Positions 1-7,979 of a stretch of 64,000 bases of DNA are shown piece by piece. The stretch comes from Streptomyces canus. Lineage in GTDB: Bacteria > Actinomycetota > Actinomycetes > Streptomycetales > Streptomycetaceae. Made by a program: the position numbers and the translations under genes. How positions within the stretch are numbered: the stretch's first letter is position 1; each line of letters starts with the position of its first letter. The notes under the pieces were generated by a model that saw only the letters and a program-made list of their open reading frames with translations, had not been told where the DNA came from and did not search any database. The stretch is taken from NCBI RefSeq assembly GCF_041435015.1, contig NZ_CP107989.1, positions 9,920,001 to 9,984,000 of the forward strand, written 5' to 3'.

Positions 1-179
1 GCGCTCGATCTGGCGGTGCCTGGCTGGGCGGCCACCCGGCCGGGGGGCCGGCTGCGCAAGGTGCGACCCGTTGATGCGGGGTGTTGTGGCCTGAGGGAGC
101 CTGGAAGGGCGGGAGACGGGGCGGCCGTCGGAGGGCCGGTTCGCGGCAGGTGATTGCCGGGCTGCGCGGCGTGGGACCG
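1..179. other. No gene recognised
   Basis: Short GC-rich stretch at the window edge. I could not assign any frame on either strand to a family. It may hold the decayed 5' part of the stress-protein remnant that follows. Confidence 0.4.
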
Positions 180-545
180 CGGCTGGTGCATGCCTTCGGG
201 TGGCCGCCGAAGCATCTGCCGCCCGGCCGACGGACCCCGTGGAGTCCGCCGATGGCACGGGTGGACGGCACGCTGAGCGAGGCTGAGGAGCGAGCCCGCA
301 GAGCAGTGCAGCAGGTGGATGTGACGCGCGAGGTCACCGTCGGCGAGCCGCTGACGGTACGGGAGATCGAGTCGCGGACCGCCTCGCTCGTCGTGGTCGG
401 CAGCCGGGGCCTCGGGGCGTTCGGCGGCCTGCTGCCGGTGGTGCGGGGCCGGCCCGACCCGGACAATCCCGAACTGCCGGCGGTCGACGGCTCGTCGGCG
501 GGCGAGGGCGCCGTTGAGTTCGCCTTCACCGACCGAGGCGACGAG
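180..545 (+). pseudogene. Universal stress protein (UspA fold) remnant
   Basis: The frame reads RLVHAFGWPP, then a helix rich in Arg/Ala, then VTVGEPLTVREIES and VVVGSRGLGAFGGLL. These are the second strand and the nucleotide-binding loop of a UspA domain. After that loop the sequence jumps to VVRGRPDPDN, so the usual LGSVS..A.CPVxVV segment is missing, and the following 'AVDGSSAGEGAVEFAF' is the start of a second Usp domain that decays at once. The N-terminal GxDGS strand is also absent. Intact two-domain homologues are near 290 residues, so this is a decayed copy with internal deletions. It belongs with the other Usp genes and fragments at 1763-2653, 10715-10950 and 11169-12041. Confidence 0.6.
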
Positions 546-692
546 CGAGCCCTCTGGATCGTGCGTTCGCCGAGTGGCCACTGCGGACCGAATGGAGGGA
601 GGCTGGAGGGAGCTGATCCATGTTCCCGGAAGCTGTTTCGATCGCCGGGGAGGCTGCCACCAGGCCGGGTGACCAGCTGATCGGAGGAAGCC

Positions 693-1718
693 ATGAGGGT
701 GGGAGTGCTGACCGGCGGCGGTGACTGTCCAGGCCTCAACGCCGTGATCCGCAGCGTCGTCCGCAAGGGCGTCCAGGAGTACGCCATTGACTTCGTCGGT
801 CTGCGAGACGGCTGGCTCGGCGCGCTCCAAGGCAAGGTGATGCCGCTCGACATCCCCGGCGTGCGCGGAATCCTCCCCCGCGGCGGAACCATACTCGGCT
901 CCTCCCGCACCAACCCGTTCAAGCACGAGGACGGCCTGCGGCGTGTGCAGGACACCCTTGCGGCGCACGACGTGGACGCGCTCATCGTGATCGGCGGCGA
1001 GGACACGCTCGGTGTCGCCACCGAGCTGAGCCGTCAGGGGATCAATCTGGTCGGTGTACCGAAGACCATCGACAACGACGTGTCCGGCACCGACTACACC
1101 TTCGGCTTCGACACCGCCGTCGGCATCGCGACCGAGGCCATCGACCGCCTCCACACGACTGCTGAGTCGCACATGCGCACCCTTGTGGTCGAGGTGATGG
1201 GACGGCACTCCGGGTGGATCGCGCTGCATGCCGGCATCGCGGGCGGCGCCAACGCGATCCTCATCCCGGAGCAGCCGTTCGACATCGCTCAGGTCTGTGC
1301 GTGGGTGCAGAGCCGATTTGAGATCAACTATGCGCCGATCGTCGTGGTGGCGGAGGGGGCTGTCCCCCACGAGGGTCAGATGGTGCTCAAGGACCAGGCG
1401 TTGGACGAGTTCGGCCATGTGCGGCTGTCCGGCATCGGCGAGTGGCTGGCCCGGGAGATCTCGGAACGCACGGGCACGGATGCTCGCACCACGGTCCTGG
1501 GGCACATCCAGCGCGGCGGGACTCCGAGCGCCTTCGACCGGTGGCTGGCCACGCGCTTCGGGCTGCACGCCGTCGACGCGGTCAAGGACGGTGACTTCGG
1601 CAAGATGGTGGCCCTGCACGGTACGCAGATCGTCCGGATTCCGCTCGCCGATGCCACAGACACGACCAAGAAGGTCGATCCGTCGCTCTACGACGAGTTC
1701 GAGGTGTTCTTCGGCTGA
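693..1718 (+). CDS. pfkA: 6-phosphofructokinase, likely PPi-dependent type
   Basis: A 341-residue cytoplasmic PfkA-family enzyme that phosphorylates fructose 6-phosphate to fructose 1,6-bisphosphate in glycolysis. Visible motifs are the N-terminal GGGDCPGLNA loop (8-17), GGEDTLG (101-107), PKTIDND (123-129, catalytic Asp127) and MGRHSGW (169-175). Residue 104 is Asp and residue 124 is Lys. In this family Gly104 goes with ATP, and Asp104 plus Lys124 with pyrophosphate as phosphoryl donor, so I infer a PPi enzyme or at least an atypical donor preference. The start is supported by GGAGG at 683-687. It stands alone between a Usp remnant and a convergent Usp gene, which fits an accessory rather than housekeeping copy. 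Confidence 0.93.
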   Translation: MRVGVLTGGGDCPGLNAVIRSVVRKGVQEYAIDFVGLRDGWLGALQGKVMPLDIPGVRGILPRGGTILGSSRTNPFKHEDGLRRVQDTLAAHDVDALIVIGGEDTLGVATELSRQGINLVGVPKTIDNDVSGTDYTFGFDTAVGIATEAIDRLHTTAESHMRTLVVEVMGRHSGWIALHAGIAGGANAILIPEQPFDIAQVCAWVQSRFEINYAPIVVVAEGAVPHEGQMVLKDQALDEFGHVRLSGIGEWLAREISERTGTDARTTVLGHIQRGGTPSAFDRWLATRFGLHAVDAVKDGDFGKMVALHGTQIVRIPLADATDTTKKVDPSLYDEFEVFFG

Positions 1719-1762
1719 CCCCAGGCACTCGCCGGATCGTCATCGGACCTGCTGGTCCTCCA

Positions 1763-2653
1763 TCAGCCCATGTGCGGAACGACTGCCACCGGACAGCGGG
1801 AGTGGTGCAGTACGGCGTGGGTGATGGGCCCCAGTCTGCCCTCGACCGCCTGCGGATCGCTACGGCGGCCCACGACGAGCAGCTCCGAGCCGCGGGACAT
1901 GTTCAAGAGCGCTTCGGCGGGGTGGAGCAGCACGACGTCGGAACGGACCGTCACCCGCGGGTACTTTTCCTGCCACGCGCGCAAGGCGTCGGAAAGCTGC
2001 AACACCTCCTGATCCTCCCAGGTGGCGCGGTCCTCCTCGGTCACCGCCAGCGTCCGGGGAGACACGGAGTCGGCTGGAAGGGCCCAAGCCTGGACCACCC
2101 GCAGACCGGCTCCCCGTGCCTCAGCGGCCGAGAACGCGAAGTCCGCCGTTTCGCTGACCGGGTGATGCGCGTCGAACCCCACCACCGTTTGGGCGGCGCC
2201 GCGTGCCGCGGGTCTCCCTCCTCCCAAGGCGCCGGCGCGCTGTTGGGGTACCAGCACGATGGGGCAAGGGGCTGCCATGGCCATCCGCAGGGCCACCGAG
2301 CCGACCACGAGCCCGTCGAAGCCGCCCGCACCCCGTGTGCCGACCACGAGGACCCCGGCAGTGCGTGCCGCAGCCAGGAGTGCCGAGGCCGGTGCGTCAT
2401 CGGCCTGTTCACTCCGTACTGCGAGGTCCGGGTAGCGGTCGCTGAGATCGGCAACCGTCTGCCGGAGCATCTGCTCACCCATGCGACGCAACCTGTCCAC
2501 GGCCGGGAGCGGCACGGCAGCGCCCGGCAGCGGTGGGGAGGCCTGTATCAGGCGCAGCTGAACGCCACGGAGCGCGGCCTCTCGCGCCGCCCAGTCGGCT
2601 GCCACCGAACTGTGCGCGGACCCGTCGATACCGGCCAGCACAGGGCGACTCAT
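1763..2653 (-). CDS. Two-domain universal stress protein
   Basis: 296 residues with two tandem UspA domains, the usual actinobacterial form. Domain 1 opens with VLAGIDGSAHS and carries the ATP-loop signature VVGTRGAGGFDGLVVGS followed by CPIVLVP. Domain 2 opens with TVVGFDAHH and ends with VVGRRSD...LGPITHAVLHHSRCPVAVVPH. Such proteins are cytoplasmic, bind ATP and are induced by hypoxia or stationary phase in actinobacteria, but the ligand cannot be read from sequence. It is convergent with pfkA (44-bp gap). A weak DosR-like sequence lies at 2782-2801, too degenerate to call as a site. Confidence 0.9.
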   Translation of the reverse strand: MSRPVLAGIDGSAHSSVAADWAAREAALRGVQLRLIQASPPLPGAAVPLPAVDRLRRMGEQMLRQTVADLSDRYPDLAVRSEQADDAPASALLAAARTAGVLVVGTRGAGGFDGLVVGSVALRMAMAAPCPIVLVPQQRAGALGGGRPAARGAAQTVVGFDAHHPVSETADFAFSAAEARGAGLRVVQAWALPADSVSPRTLAVTEEDRATWEDQEVLQLSDALRAWQEKYPRVTVRSDVVLLHPAEALLNMSRGSELLVVGRRSDPQAVEGRLGPITHAVLHHSRCPVAVVPHMG

Positions 2654-2715
2654 CGTGTCCTCCTTCGCCGGGCGTGGACCTCCGCAGGAGAACCGCTCAG
2701 CCCCTGCCTTTCCCC

Positions 2716-2745
2716 TTCCAGTTCCAGTTCCACTTCCACTTCCAC
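2716..2745. repeat. Hexanucleotide tandem repeat TTCCA(G/C) x5
   Basis: Five consecutive copies of TTCCAG or TTCCAC lie upstream of the stress-protein gene on the minus strand, where they read as (G/C)TGGAA. They are not inside a convincing coding frame. Copy number of such repeats can vary. Confidence 0.7.
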
Positions 2746-2902
2746 TGTTCCACGGCGGGAACGCGATGGCGTCCGCAGCGGTGCGGAGCCGAGGGCCCCA
2801 AGCGGAGCGGTCCGCATCACTGCCGAAGACCTACTGGCCCTGCGTCAAGCGCGTGGGTGGCGGAGACCAGATGAGGCCGAAGGCCAGTTCGAGCGGGACG
2901 GA

Positions 2903-3357
2903 CTACCGTGGATGCCCGGGGTCCTCACGCAGGGCGGCGGCGACCAGGCCTTCGAGGGCCTCGCGGGACACTTCTCCGCCGCTCACCAGCCGGTCGAAGA
3001 CCAGCCCGTCGATGCAGGTCAGCAGGGTGTGAGTGCGATTCTCGACGTCCGTCACGCCGTGCGTGGTGAGGAACAGCCGCACGGCTCGCGGCCGGCGTTC
3101 TCGCGGGGTACGAGGATCTCGCGCAGTTCAGGGTCACGCATGCTCTCGACGGCGCAGGCGTAGCGGGCGAGCGAGCGGCGGCGGCCCTCGCTGGTGAGCC
3201 GATGTCGGGTGAGCAATGCCATGCCGTCCACCAGTTCCTCGACGGTGCGCAGAGGTGGAAGCTCTTCGGCCATCATGTGCAGTTCTGCCTGGTCGAGTTG
3301 GACCAGGCGTGTGACCAGTCCGGTGAGCAGCGCGGCTCGGGTGCGGAAGTAGGCCCA
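2903..3357 (-). pseudogene. TetR-family regulator, 5'-truncated and frameshifted
   Basis: The minus strand reads YFRTRAALLTGLVTRL, the end of a TetR helix-turn-helix, and continues into a ligand-binding domain (LRTVEELVDGMALLTRHR, YACAVESMRDPELREI). A frameshift near 3088 moves the rest (VRLFLTTHGVTDVENRTH to LREDPGHPR, stop at 2903) into another frame. Everything before the recognition helix is missing. Directly at that break the opposite strand begins to encode the tail of an FAD monooxygenase, so a deletion removed both gene starts of a formerly divergent pair. No DNA-binding product can be made. Confidence 0.75.
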
Positions 3358-3359
3358 CC

Positions 3360-3572
3360 GTCGACTCCGCGCTCGCGCGCTACGACGCCGAGCGCCGACC
3401 GCGCAGCCAGGCCGTCGCGCGGGCCGCCCGGCAGGCCGGGCGGATGGGCCGGCAGCTCTCCCACCCGCTGGCCGTCGCCCCGCGCAACACGGCGATGCGG
3501 CTGACACCCTCCCGCGCCGCAACGCACATGATCCTTCGGCACCACGCCTGGGTCCCACCACAACTGAGCTGA
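3360..3572 (+). pseudogene. FAD-dependent monooxygenase, C-terminal remnant
   Basis: Seventy codons read DSALARYDAERRPRSQAVAR, then GRMGRQLSHPLAVAPRNTAM and a final VPPQLS before a TGA at 3570. This is the C-terminal helix of PHBH-type aromatic/polyketide monooxygenases, which have a conserved YxxxRRPR segment. The FAD- and substrate-binding parts (about 330 residues) are absent and no start codon is present. The fragment abuts the truncated TetR gene at about 3357. TetR regulators are often encoded divergently from such monooxygenases, so I read this as the scar of one deletion. Confidence 0.7.
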
Positions 3573-3652
3573 TGCGCACGACAGCCCTGTCAAGTGCGGC
3601 GGGTCGGCAGTCGGGGTCTGTGGTCTGATCGACGTGGGTCCTGTTCGCGTCG

Positions 3653-3672
3653 ACGGGGACGGTTGGCCCCTA
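3653..3672 (+). promoter_or_regulatory. DosR/DevR-type box (candidate)
   Basis: The core GGGAC-N4-GGCCC lies 77 bp upstream of the response-regulator start at 3750. It matches the geometry of the mycobacterial DosR box (GGGAC-N4-GKCCC in a 20-bp palindrome). A better palindromic copy is at 10646-10665, at nearly the same distance from its gene. Recognition by a DosR/OsdR-like protein is inferred; no such regulator is encoded in the window. Confidence 0.5.
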
Positions 3673-3749
3673 CCGTCCGTACGGGGCGCTGACGCACTCT
3701 GGGGGAGTCAGCGCAGTGGATCCCCTCACCCGGGAGGCGGGCGAACCGT

Positions 3750-4454
3750 ATGAACGCCCAGGCCAGGGGTGATGCCGAGGAGACGCGGGTGCTGGTCGTG
3801 GAGGACGATCGTGGCATCGCGGAGTCCCTGGTGCGCGGCCTTCGGCAGGCCGGATACGGAGTCGAAGGCGTCCGGACCGGGCGCGCAGCTCTGTCGGCGC
3901 CCACACCCGACGTCGTCCTGCTGGATCTGGGGCTGCCGGACATCGACGGCGTCGAGGTGTGCAGGCGGCTGCGTGCCCGGTCGGACGCCGCGATCATCGC
4001 GGTGACCGCTCGGGGCGAGGAGGCCGACCGGGTGGTGGCCCTGGACGAGGGCGCCGACGATTACCTGGTCAAGCCCTTCGGGCTGGCCGAGCTGCTGGCG
4101 CGGATGCGGGCCGTGCTGCGCCGCAGGCGTCCTGCCGAGCCGGAGATCCTGCGGCACGGGCCACTGGCGCTGGACCTGCGAACCCGGCAGGTCTCGGTCG
4201 AGGGACGTGCGGTGGCGCTGACGCCGAAGGAATTCGGCATCCTGGAGTGCCTGGCCGCGGACCCGGGCCGCGCGGTGACCCGGCAGCAGATCCTGGAACG
4301 GGCGTGGGACGCCCACTGGTACGGGCCGACGAAGGTGCTGGACGTGCACGTGGCCGCGCTGCGCCGCAAGCTCGGCGTGCCGGGGCTGATCGAGACGGTC
4401 TACGGGCAGGGCTTCCGGCTCGGGACGGTCCAGGAGCCGCAGGAGCAGCCGTGA
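3750..4454 (+). CDS. OmpR/PhoB-family response regulator
   Basis: 234 residues. The receiver domain (13-123) has acidic pocket Glu18-Asp19-Asp20, phospho-acceptor Asp59 in VVLLDLGLPDIDG, Thr86 and Lys108 in LVKPF. The C-terminal winged helix (about 133-228) ends with VLDVHVAALRRKLG and VYGQGFRL, typical of the OmpR type. It is the first gene of a tightly overlapping operon and shares a GTGA overlap with its kinase. The downstream genes are redox proteins, so the system probably controls its own electron-transfer operon. It is not a NarL-type regulator and therefore not itself the DosR orthologue, although a DosR-like box lies upstream. Confidence 0.95.
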   Translation: MNAQARGDAEETRVLVVEDDRGIAESLVRGLRQAGYGVEGVRTGRAALSAPTPDVVLLDLGLPDIDGVEVCRRLRARSDAAIIAVTARGEEADRVVALDEGADDYLVKPFGLAELLARMRAVLRRRRPAEPEILRHGPLALDLRTRQVSVEGRAVALTPKEFGILECLAADPGRAVTRQQILERAWDAHWYGPTKVLDVHVAALRRKLGVPGLIETVYGQGFRLGTVQEPQEQP

Positions 4455-5809
4455 CGCGCCGGATCACCTGGACGCTCCTGGTCCTCACCTCCGTGCTGTT
4501 GGTGCTGGCAGTGGTACCGCTGGCGGTGTCGTTGACGGCGCGCGAGCGCGTCGCCTACCGCGACAGCCAGCGGGCTGCCACACGTGTGATCGCCGCGGCG
4601 GCCGAGGAGCATCTCTCCGACCACAAGCCGCCGACCGCCATGCGCCGGGAACTGGAGGCCGCAGCGCGGGCGGGGGACTGCGCCGCCGTGTACGACACCT
4701 CGGGGCGCGTGCTGGCCAGTACGTCCTGTACGGCTGCCCAGGGTGAGGAGGCGGAGGAACTGGTGAAGGACGTGCTGGCCGGGCACGAGCCGGAGCCACC
4801 GGAGAACGAGGGACGGCTTGTGGCCGCGGAACCGGCCGGAGAGGTGCGCCGGCCCGCTGGAGCCGTCGTCCTGGCCCGCTCCGCCGACCCGCTGGACGCC
4901 CGTATCGCGGCTATCTGGGGCTGGTCCGCCGCGATCGGTGTCGCCGGGCTGGCCGCGTCCGCGCTGCTGTCCGTGCGCCTGGCCCGCTGGGTCAGCCGTC
5001 CATTGTCGACGCTGGACGTCAGCGCCCGGCGACTGGGTGAGGGGGCCCTCGACGAGCGGGCCGACGTCGGGGCGGGTCCACCGGAGGTGCGTCGGCTGGC
5101 TGCCACCTTCAACACCATGGCGGCTCGTATGGAGGCACTGGTCCACGGCCATCGGGCGGTGATCGCGGATGTGTCCCACCAGCTGCGCACCCCGTTGGCC
5201 GCACTGCGGCTGCGGCTCGACGTCCTGGCCGCCGACGCCGGAGGTGACACCGCTGCGGAGTTCGCCGCCGCGCAGGAGGAGATCGCACGGTTGTCCCGGC
5301 TGGTCGACGGGCTGCTGGCGGTCGCGCGTGCCGAGCAGGCGGCACCGCGTCCGACCGCGGTGCGGATCGACGAGGTGGTGGCCGAGCGGGCGGCCGCCTG
5401 GTCGCCCGTCGCCGAGGAACGCGACGTCCGGCTGACCGTAGTTTCCGAAGGGCCGGCCCTGACCGTCGCGCTGGGCGCGGGGCATCTGGAGCAGATCCTC
5501 GACAACCTGATCGCCAACGCCGTGGATGCTGTGCCCGAAGGCGGAAGCATCACCCTCGACCGTGGCACGGTGGGGGACGCGGTCCGGGTGTTCGTGCGGG
5601 ACGACGGTCCCGGGATGACGGAGGAGGCGAGGGCGGTCGCCTTCCGCCGGTTCGGTAACCCCCAGGCCCGGGGCGCGGGCCTGGGGCTGGCCATCGTGCA
5701 CCGGCTGGTCACCGTCAACGGCGGTACGGCACGGCTGGAGGACACGCCCGGTGGCGGGCTGACCGTCGTACTGGATCTGCCCCTGTGGCCCGAGCGGGGT
5801 GCGGCGTAG
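4451..5809 (+). CDS. Membrane sensor histidine kinase
   Basis: 452 residues from a GTG that overlaps the regulator's stop (GTGA). Transmembrane segments lie near residues 7-29 and 154-178, enclosing an extracytoplasmic sensor region of about 120 residues with two cysteines (from GDCAAVYD and STSCTAA), which might form a disulfide. A HAMP linker follows, then the H-box VSHQLRTPL with phospho-acceptor His243, N-box NLIANAVDA, G1 DDGPGM and G2 GAGLGLAI. All ATPase motifs are intact. Its partner is the upstream regulator. The signal is unknown. The Cys pair and downstream redox genes make a redox or flavin signal plausible, but that is inference. Confidence 0.94.
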   Translation: MTRRITWTLLVLTSVLLVLAVVPLAVSLTARERVAYRDSQRAATRVIAAAAEEHLSDHKPPTAMRRELEAAARAGDCAAVYDTSGRVLASTSCTAAQGEEAEELVKDVLAGHEPEPPENEGRLVAAEPAGEVRRPAGAVVLARSADPLDARIAAIWGWSAAIGVAGLAASALLSVRLARWVSRPLSTLDVSARRLGEGALDERADVGAGPPEVRRLAATFNTMAARMEALVHGHRAVIADVSHQLRTPLAALRLRLDVLAADAGGDTAAEFAAAQEEIARLSRLVDGLLAVARAEQAAPRPTAVRIDEVVAERAAAWSPVAEERDVRLTVVSEGPALTVALGAGHLEQILDNLIANAVDAVPEGGSITLDRGTVGDAVRVFVRDDGPGMTEEARAVAFRRFGNPQARGAGLGLAIVHRLVTVNGGTARLEDTPGGGLTVVLDLPLWPERGAA

Positions 5810-5917
5810 AGATCTTTACCGGTTCTGAAGGAGACGTGAGCGAGTTCCTGGGTGCCGTGAGCACAGCCTGGATGTGCACGCAGCCGATCCGGGCCGCCGA
5901 TCTCCAGGAGCGCTGCC

Positions 5918-6310
5918 ATGGCCCCCTCGCCCGACGACTCCCCGCCGACACCCGCCCCTGCTTTTTCCTCGCACGCACGTGACCGCGGCCTGCGCCGCAG
6001 CCGCCGCACCACGTTGTGGATCGCGGTCACCGCTGCGGCCGGCGCGGCGGCTCTGGGCGGTGTGTACACGCATGTGCTGCCGGGCGGTTCGGCCGCCCCC
6101 GCGCCGGTGAACGCACCGGTCCACCATCCCGCTGCGTCTACCGGCGCGACTGTGGGGAAGGGGGGCGAGGAGCCGAACGGTCACCAGGATGGCGAGGATG
6201 ACAACGACGAGGAGGGCGCGGCTCCCGTCACGCAACCGGCTCCGCAGCCCCCGGCCCAGCCGCCCGCCGCGACCCAGCAGCAGCCGCAGACCACGACGGG
6301 GGCGTCATGA
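5918..6310 (+). CDS. Small membrane-anchored protein with Pro/Gln-rich tail
   Basis: 130 residues: a short Pro-rich N-terminus, a basic stretch (RRSRRTT, 28-32), one transmembrane helix (about 33-52), then an acidic, Pro/Gln-rich extracytoplasmic tail without cysteines. AGGAG at 5907-5911 supports this ATG. It overlaps the ApbE gene by 4 bp. In many actinobacterial operons this position holds an FMN-binding-domain protein flavinylated by ApbE. Here the domain is absent, but the tail carries TGAT (75-78), which resembles the core of the ApbE target motif Dxx(S/T)GAT, with Ala in place of the usual Asp. A role as an anchor or minimal flavin carrier is speculative. Confidence 0.75.
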   Translation: MAPSPDDSPPTPAPAFSSHARDRGLRRSRRTTLWIAVTAAAGAAALGGVYTHVLPGGSAAPAPVNAPVHHPAASTGATVGKGGEEPNGHQDGEDDNDEEGAAPVTQPAPQPPAQPPAATQQQPQTTTGAS

Positions 6311-7296
6311 GCACGCACATCCCGGCCCTCTCTCCCTCTCAGGTCGTCTTCCCGGCCCTCGGCACGACGGCCGCCCTGCTGGTCACGGACCCGGCCGCCC
6401 TGCCCGCCGCGGAAGCGGTGCTGCGCGCCGAGCTGGCTGCCGTCGACCGCACCTGCAGCCGCTTCCGGCCCGACTCCGAGCTCACACGTGTGAATGTGAG
6501 CGCAGGTGTCACGACGAAGGTCAGCGCATACTTCGCCGAGGCCCTGCAGGCCGCCCTGCGTGCCGCCCGCCTCACCGGCGGCGCCGTGGATCCGACCGTG
6601 GGCAGCGCGGTGATCGCCCTCGGCTACGACCGCACTTTCGCCTCCCTCTCGCCCGAGGACGCCCGCCCCGTGCCCGTGGCCCGACCGGCGTCCGGCTGGC
6701 GGCGGATCGCTTTCGACCCGGACACCCGCCACGTGTGTCTGCCCCCGGGCGCCCGCCTCGACCTGGGCGCCACCGCCAAGGCCCTGGCCGCTGACCATGC
6801 AGCCCGGCAGATCGCCGCGGTGACCGGTTGCGGAGTTCTGGTCAGTCTCGGCGGCGACCTGGCGACCGCCGGACCGGCGCCCGAGGGCGGCTGGCGGATC
6901 GCCCTCGCCGACGACCACGCCCGGCCCGCCCCGGAAGGCGGTCCCGCCGTGGCGGTGACCAGTGGGGCGCTGGCGACCTCGGGCATCCGGGTGCGCACGT
7001 GGCGGCGCGGCGGGCGGGTCCTGCATCACATCGTCGACCCGCTCACCGGCGAACCCGCCGTACCCGTGTGGCGCACGGTCACCGTCGCGGCCGCCACCTG
7101 CGTCGACGCCAATGCCTTCAGCACGGCGGCGATCGTGCTCGGTGACCGGGCTCTGGACCGGCTGCACGCCACCGCCCTGCCCGCCCGGCTGACCGGCCTC
7201 GACGGCACCGTCGTTCGCGTGGGCGGCTGGCCGCCCGACGGCCACGCTCCCGCCGCTGCGGGCTCCCGGACCGCCGCCCCCGGAGGCCCGCGATGA
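6307..7296 (+). CDS. apbE: FAD:protein FMN transferase (ApbE family)
   Basis: 329 residues. ApbE enzymes use FAD and Mg2+ to attach FMN covalently to a Thr or Ser of a target protein, usually on an extracytoplasmic electron carrier. Visible family blocks are VDRTCSRFRPDSEL, GGAVDPTVG, LDLGATAKALAAD, GVLVSLGGDLA, ATSG, HHIVDPLTG and CVDANAFSTAA (metal site). No signal peptide is evident, so it acts in the cytoplasm or its export is not visible. It sits between the membrane anchor (4-bp overlap) and the haem-protein gene (4-bp overlap). Its substrate is not obvious because no FMN-binding domain is encoded nearby; candidates are its two membrane neighbours. Confidence 0.93.
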   Translation: MSTHIPALSPSQVVFPALGTTAALLVTDPAALPAAEAVLRAELAAVDRTCSRFRPDSELTRVNVSAGVTTKVSAYFAEALQAALRAARLTGGAVDPTVGSAVIALGYDRTFASLSPEDARPVPVARPASGWRRIAFDPDTRHVCLPPGARLDLGATAKALAADHAARQIAAVTGCGVLVSLGGDLATAGPAPEGGWRIALADDHARPAPEGGPAVAVTSGALATSGIRVRTWRRGGRVLHHIVDPLTGEPAVPVWRTVTVAAATCVDANAFSTAAIVLGDRALDRLHATALPARLTGLDGTVVRVGGWPPDGHAPAAAGSRTAAPGGPR

Positions 7297-7979
7297 CGAC
7301 ACTGGCCCTGACCGGCAGCCCCCTGTGGTACGCGAGCCGCGCCGGTGGCACCCTCGCCCTGATCCTGCTCACCATTACCGTGGTGCTCGGCATCGCCTCC
7401 GGCGGACGCACCGCGCCGCGGCGGATCGGCAGGTTCGAGGTGGGACTGCTGCACCGCAACCTGTCCCTGCTGACCCTGGTGTTCCTCGCTGTCCACGTGG
7501 TGACCGCGGTGCTCGATCCGTTCGTCCACCTGAGCTGGGCGGTGTCCGTGGTGCCGTTCTCGGCGTCCTACCGACCGCTCTGGCTCGGCCTCGGCACGGT
7601 CGCGCTTGACCTGCTGCTCGCGGTGCTGGTCACCAGCGGGCTACGGCGCCGGCTCGGGGTACGCCGTTGGAAGGCTGTGCATTGGTTGGCCTACGCCGCC
7701 TGGCCGGTCGCCATCTTCCACAGCGCCGGCACCGGTACCGACACCCGGCTTTCCCTCCAGCTGTGGCTGTATGCCGCCTGCCTGGTGTCGGTGGTCGGTG
7801 CCGTGTGGTGGCGACTGGCGAAGGCCGGTCCGGAGCGGGTCGTCGGACGCCTGGTCGCCGCCGTGGCCGCCATCGCCGTACCTGTGGCGCTGACCGCGTT
7901 CCTCGCTGCGGGGCCGCTCCAGCCGGGCTGGGCCCAGCATGCCGCCACGACGGCGATCCTGCACGGGGGCGGACGATGA
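7293..7979 (+). CDS. Ferric-reductase-like transmembrane protein
   Basis: 228 residues with about six predicted transmembrane helices. Helix-embedded histidines such as VHVVTAVLDPFVHL and VHWLAYAAWPVAIFH fit the bis-haem four-helix core of ferric reductase-like and MsrQ/YedZ-type proteins. Such proteins move electrons across the membrane through b haems. There is no C-terminal FAD/NAD(P) domain, so electrons must come from a separate protein; the next two genes encode plausible donors. Four-base ATGA overlaps on both sides make co-translation likely. Calling it cytochrome b-like is firm at fold level; the physiological acceptor is unknown. Confidence 0.85.
   Translation: MTTLALTGSPLWYASRAGGTLALILLTITVVLGIASGGRTAPRRIGRFEVGLLHRNLSLLTLVFLAVHVVTAVLDPFVHLSWAVSVVPFSASYRPLWLGLGTVALDLLLAVLVTSGLRRRLGVRRWKAVHWLAYAAWPVAIFHSAGTGTDTRLSLQLWLYAACLVSVVGAVWWRLAKAGPERVVGRLVAAVAAIAVPVALTAFLAAGPLQPGWAQHAATTAILHGGGR

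Noticed and set aside
2782..2801. A third DosR-like box before the first Usp gene
   Set aside because: On the minus strand it starts TTGGGG, but it departs from the core at several positions (GGGCC and GCTCC halves) and lies 129 bp from the gene rather than about 75.
5836..5982. A 48-codon frame after the kinase gene with GAAGGAGA before a GTG
   Set aside because: It overlaps the start of the 130-residue membrane-protein gene in another frame and shows no recognisable features; at most an upstream peptide.
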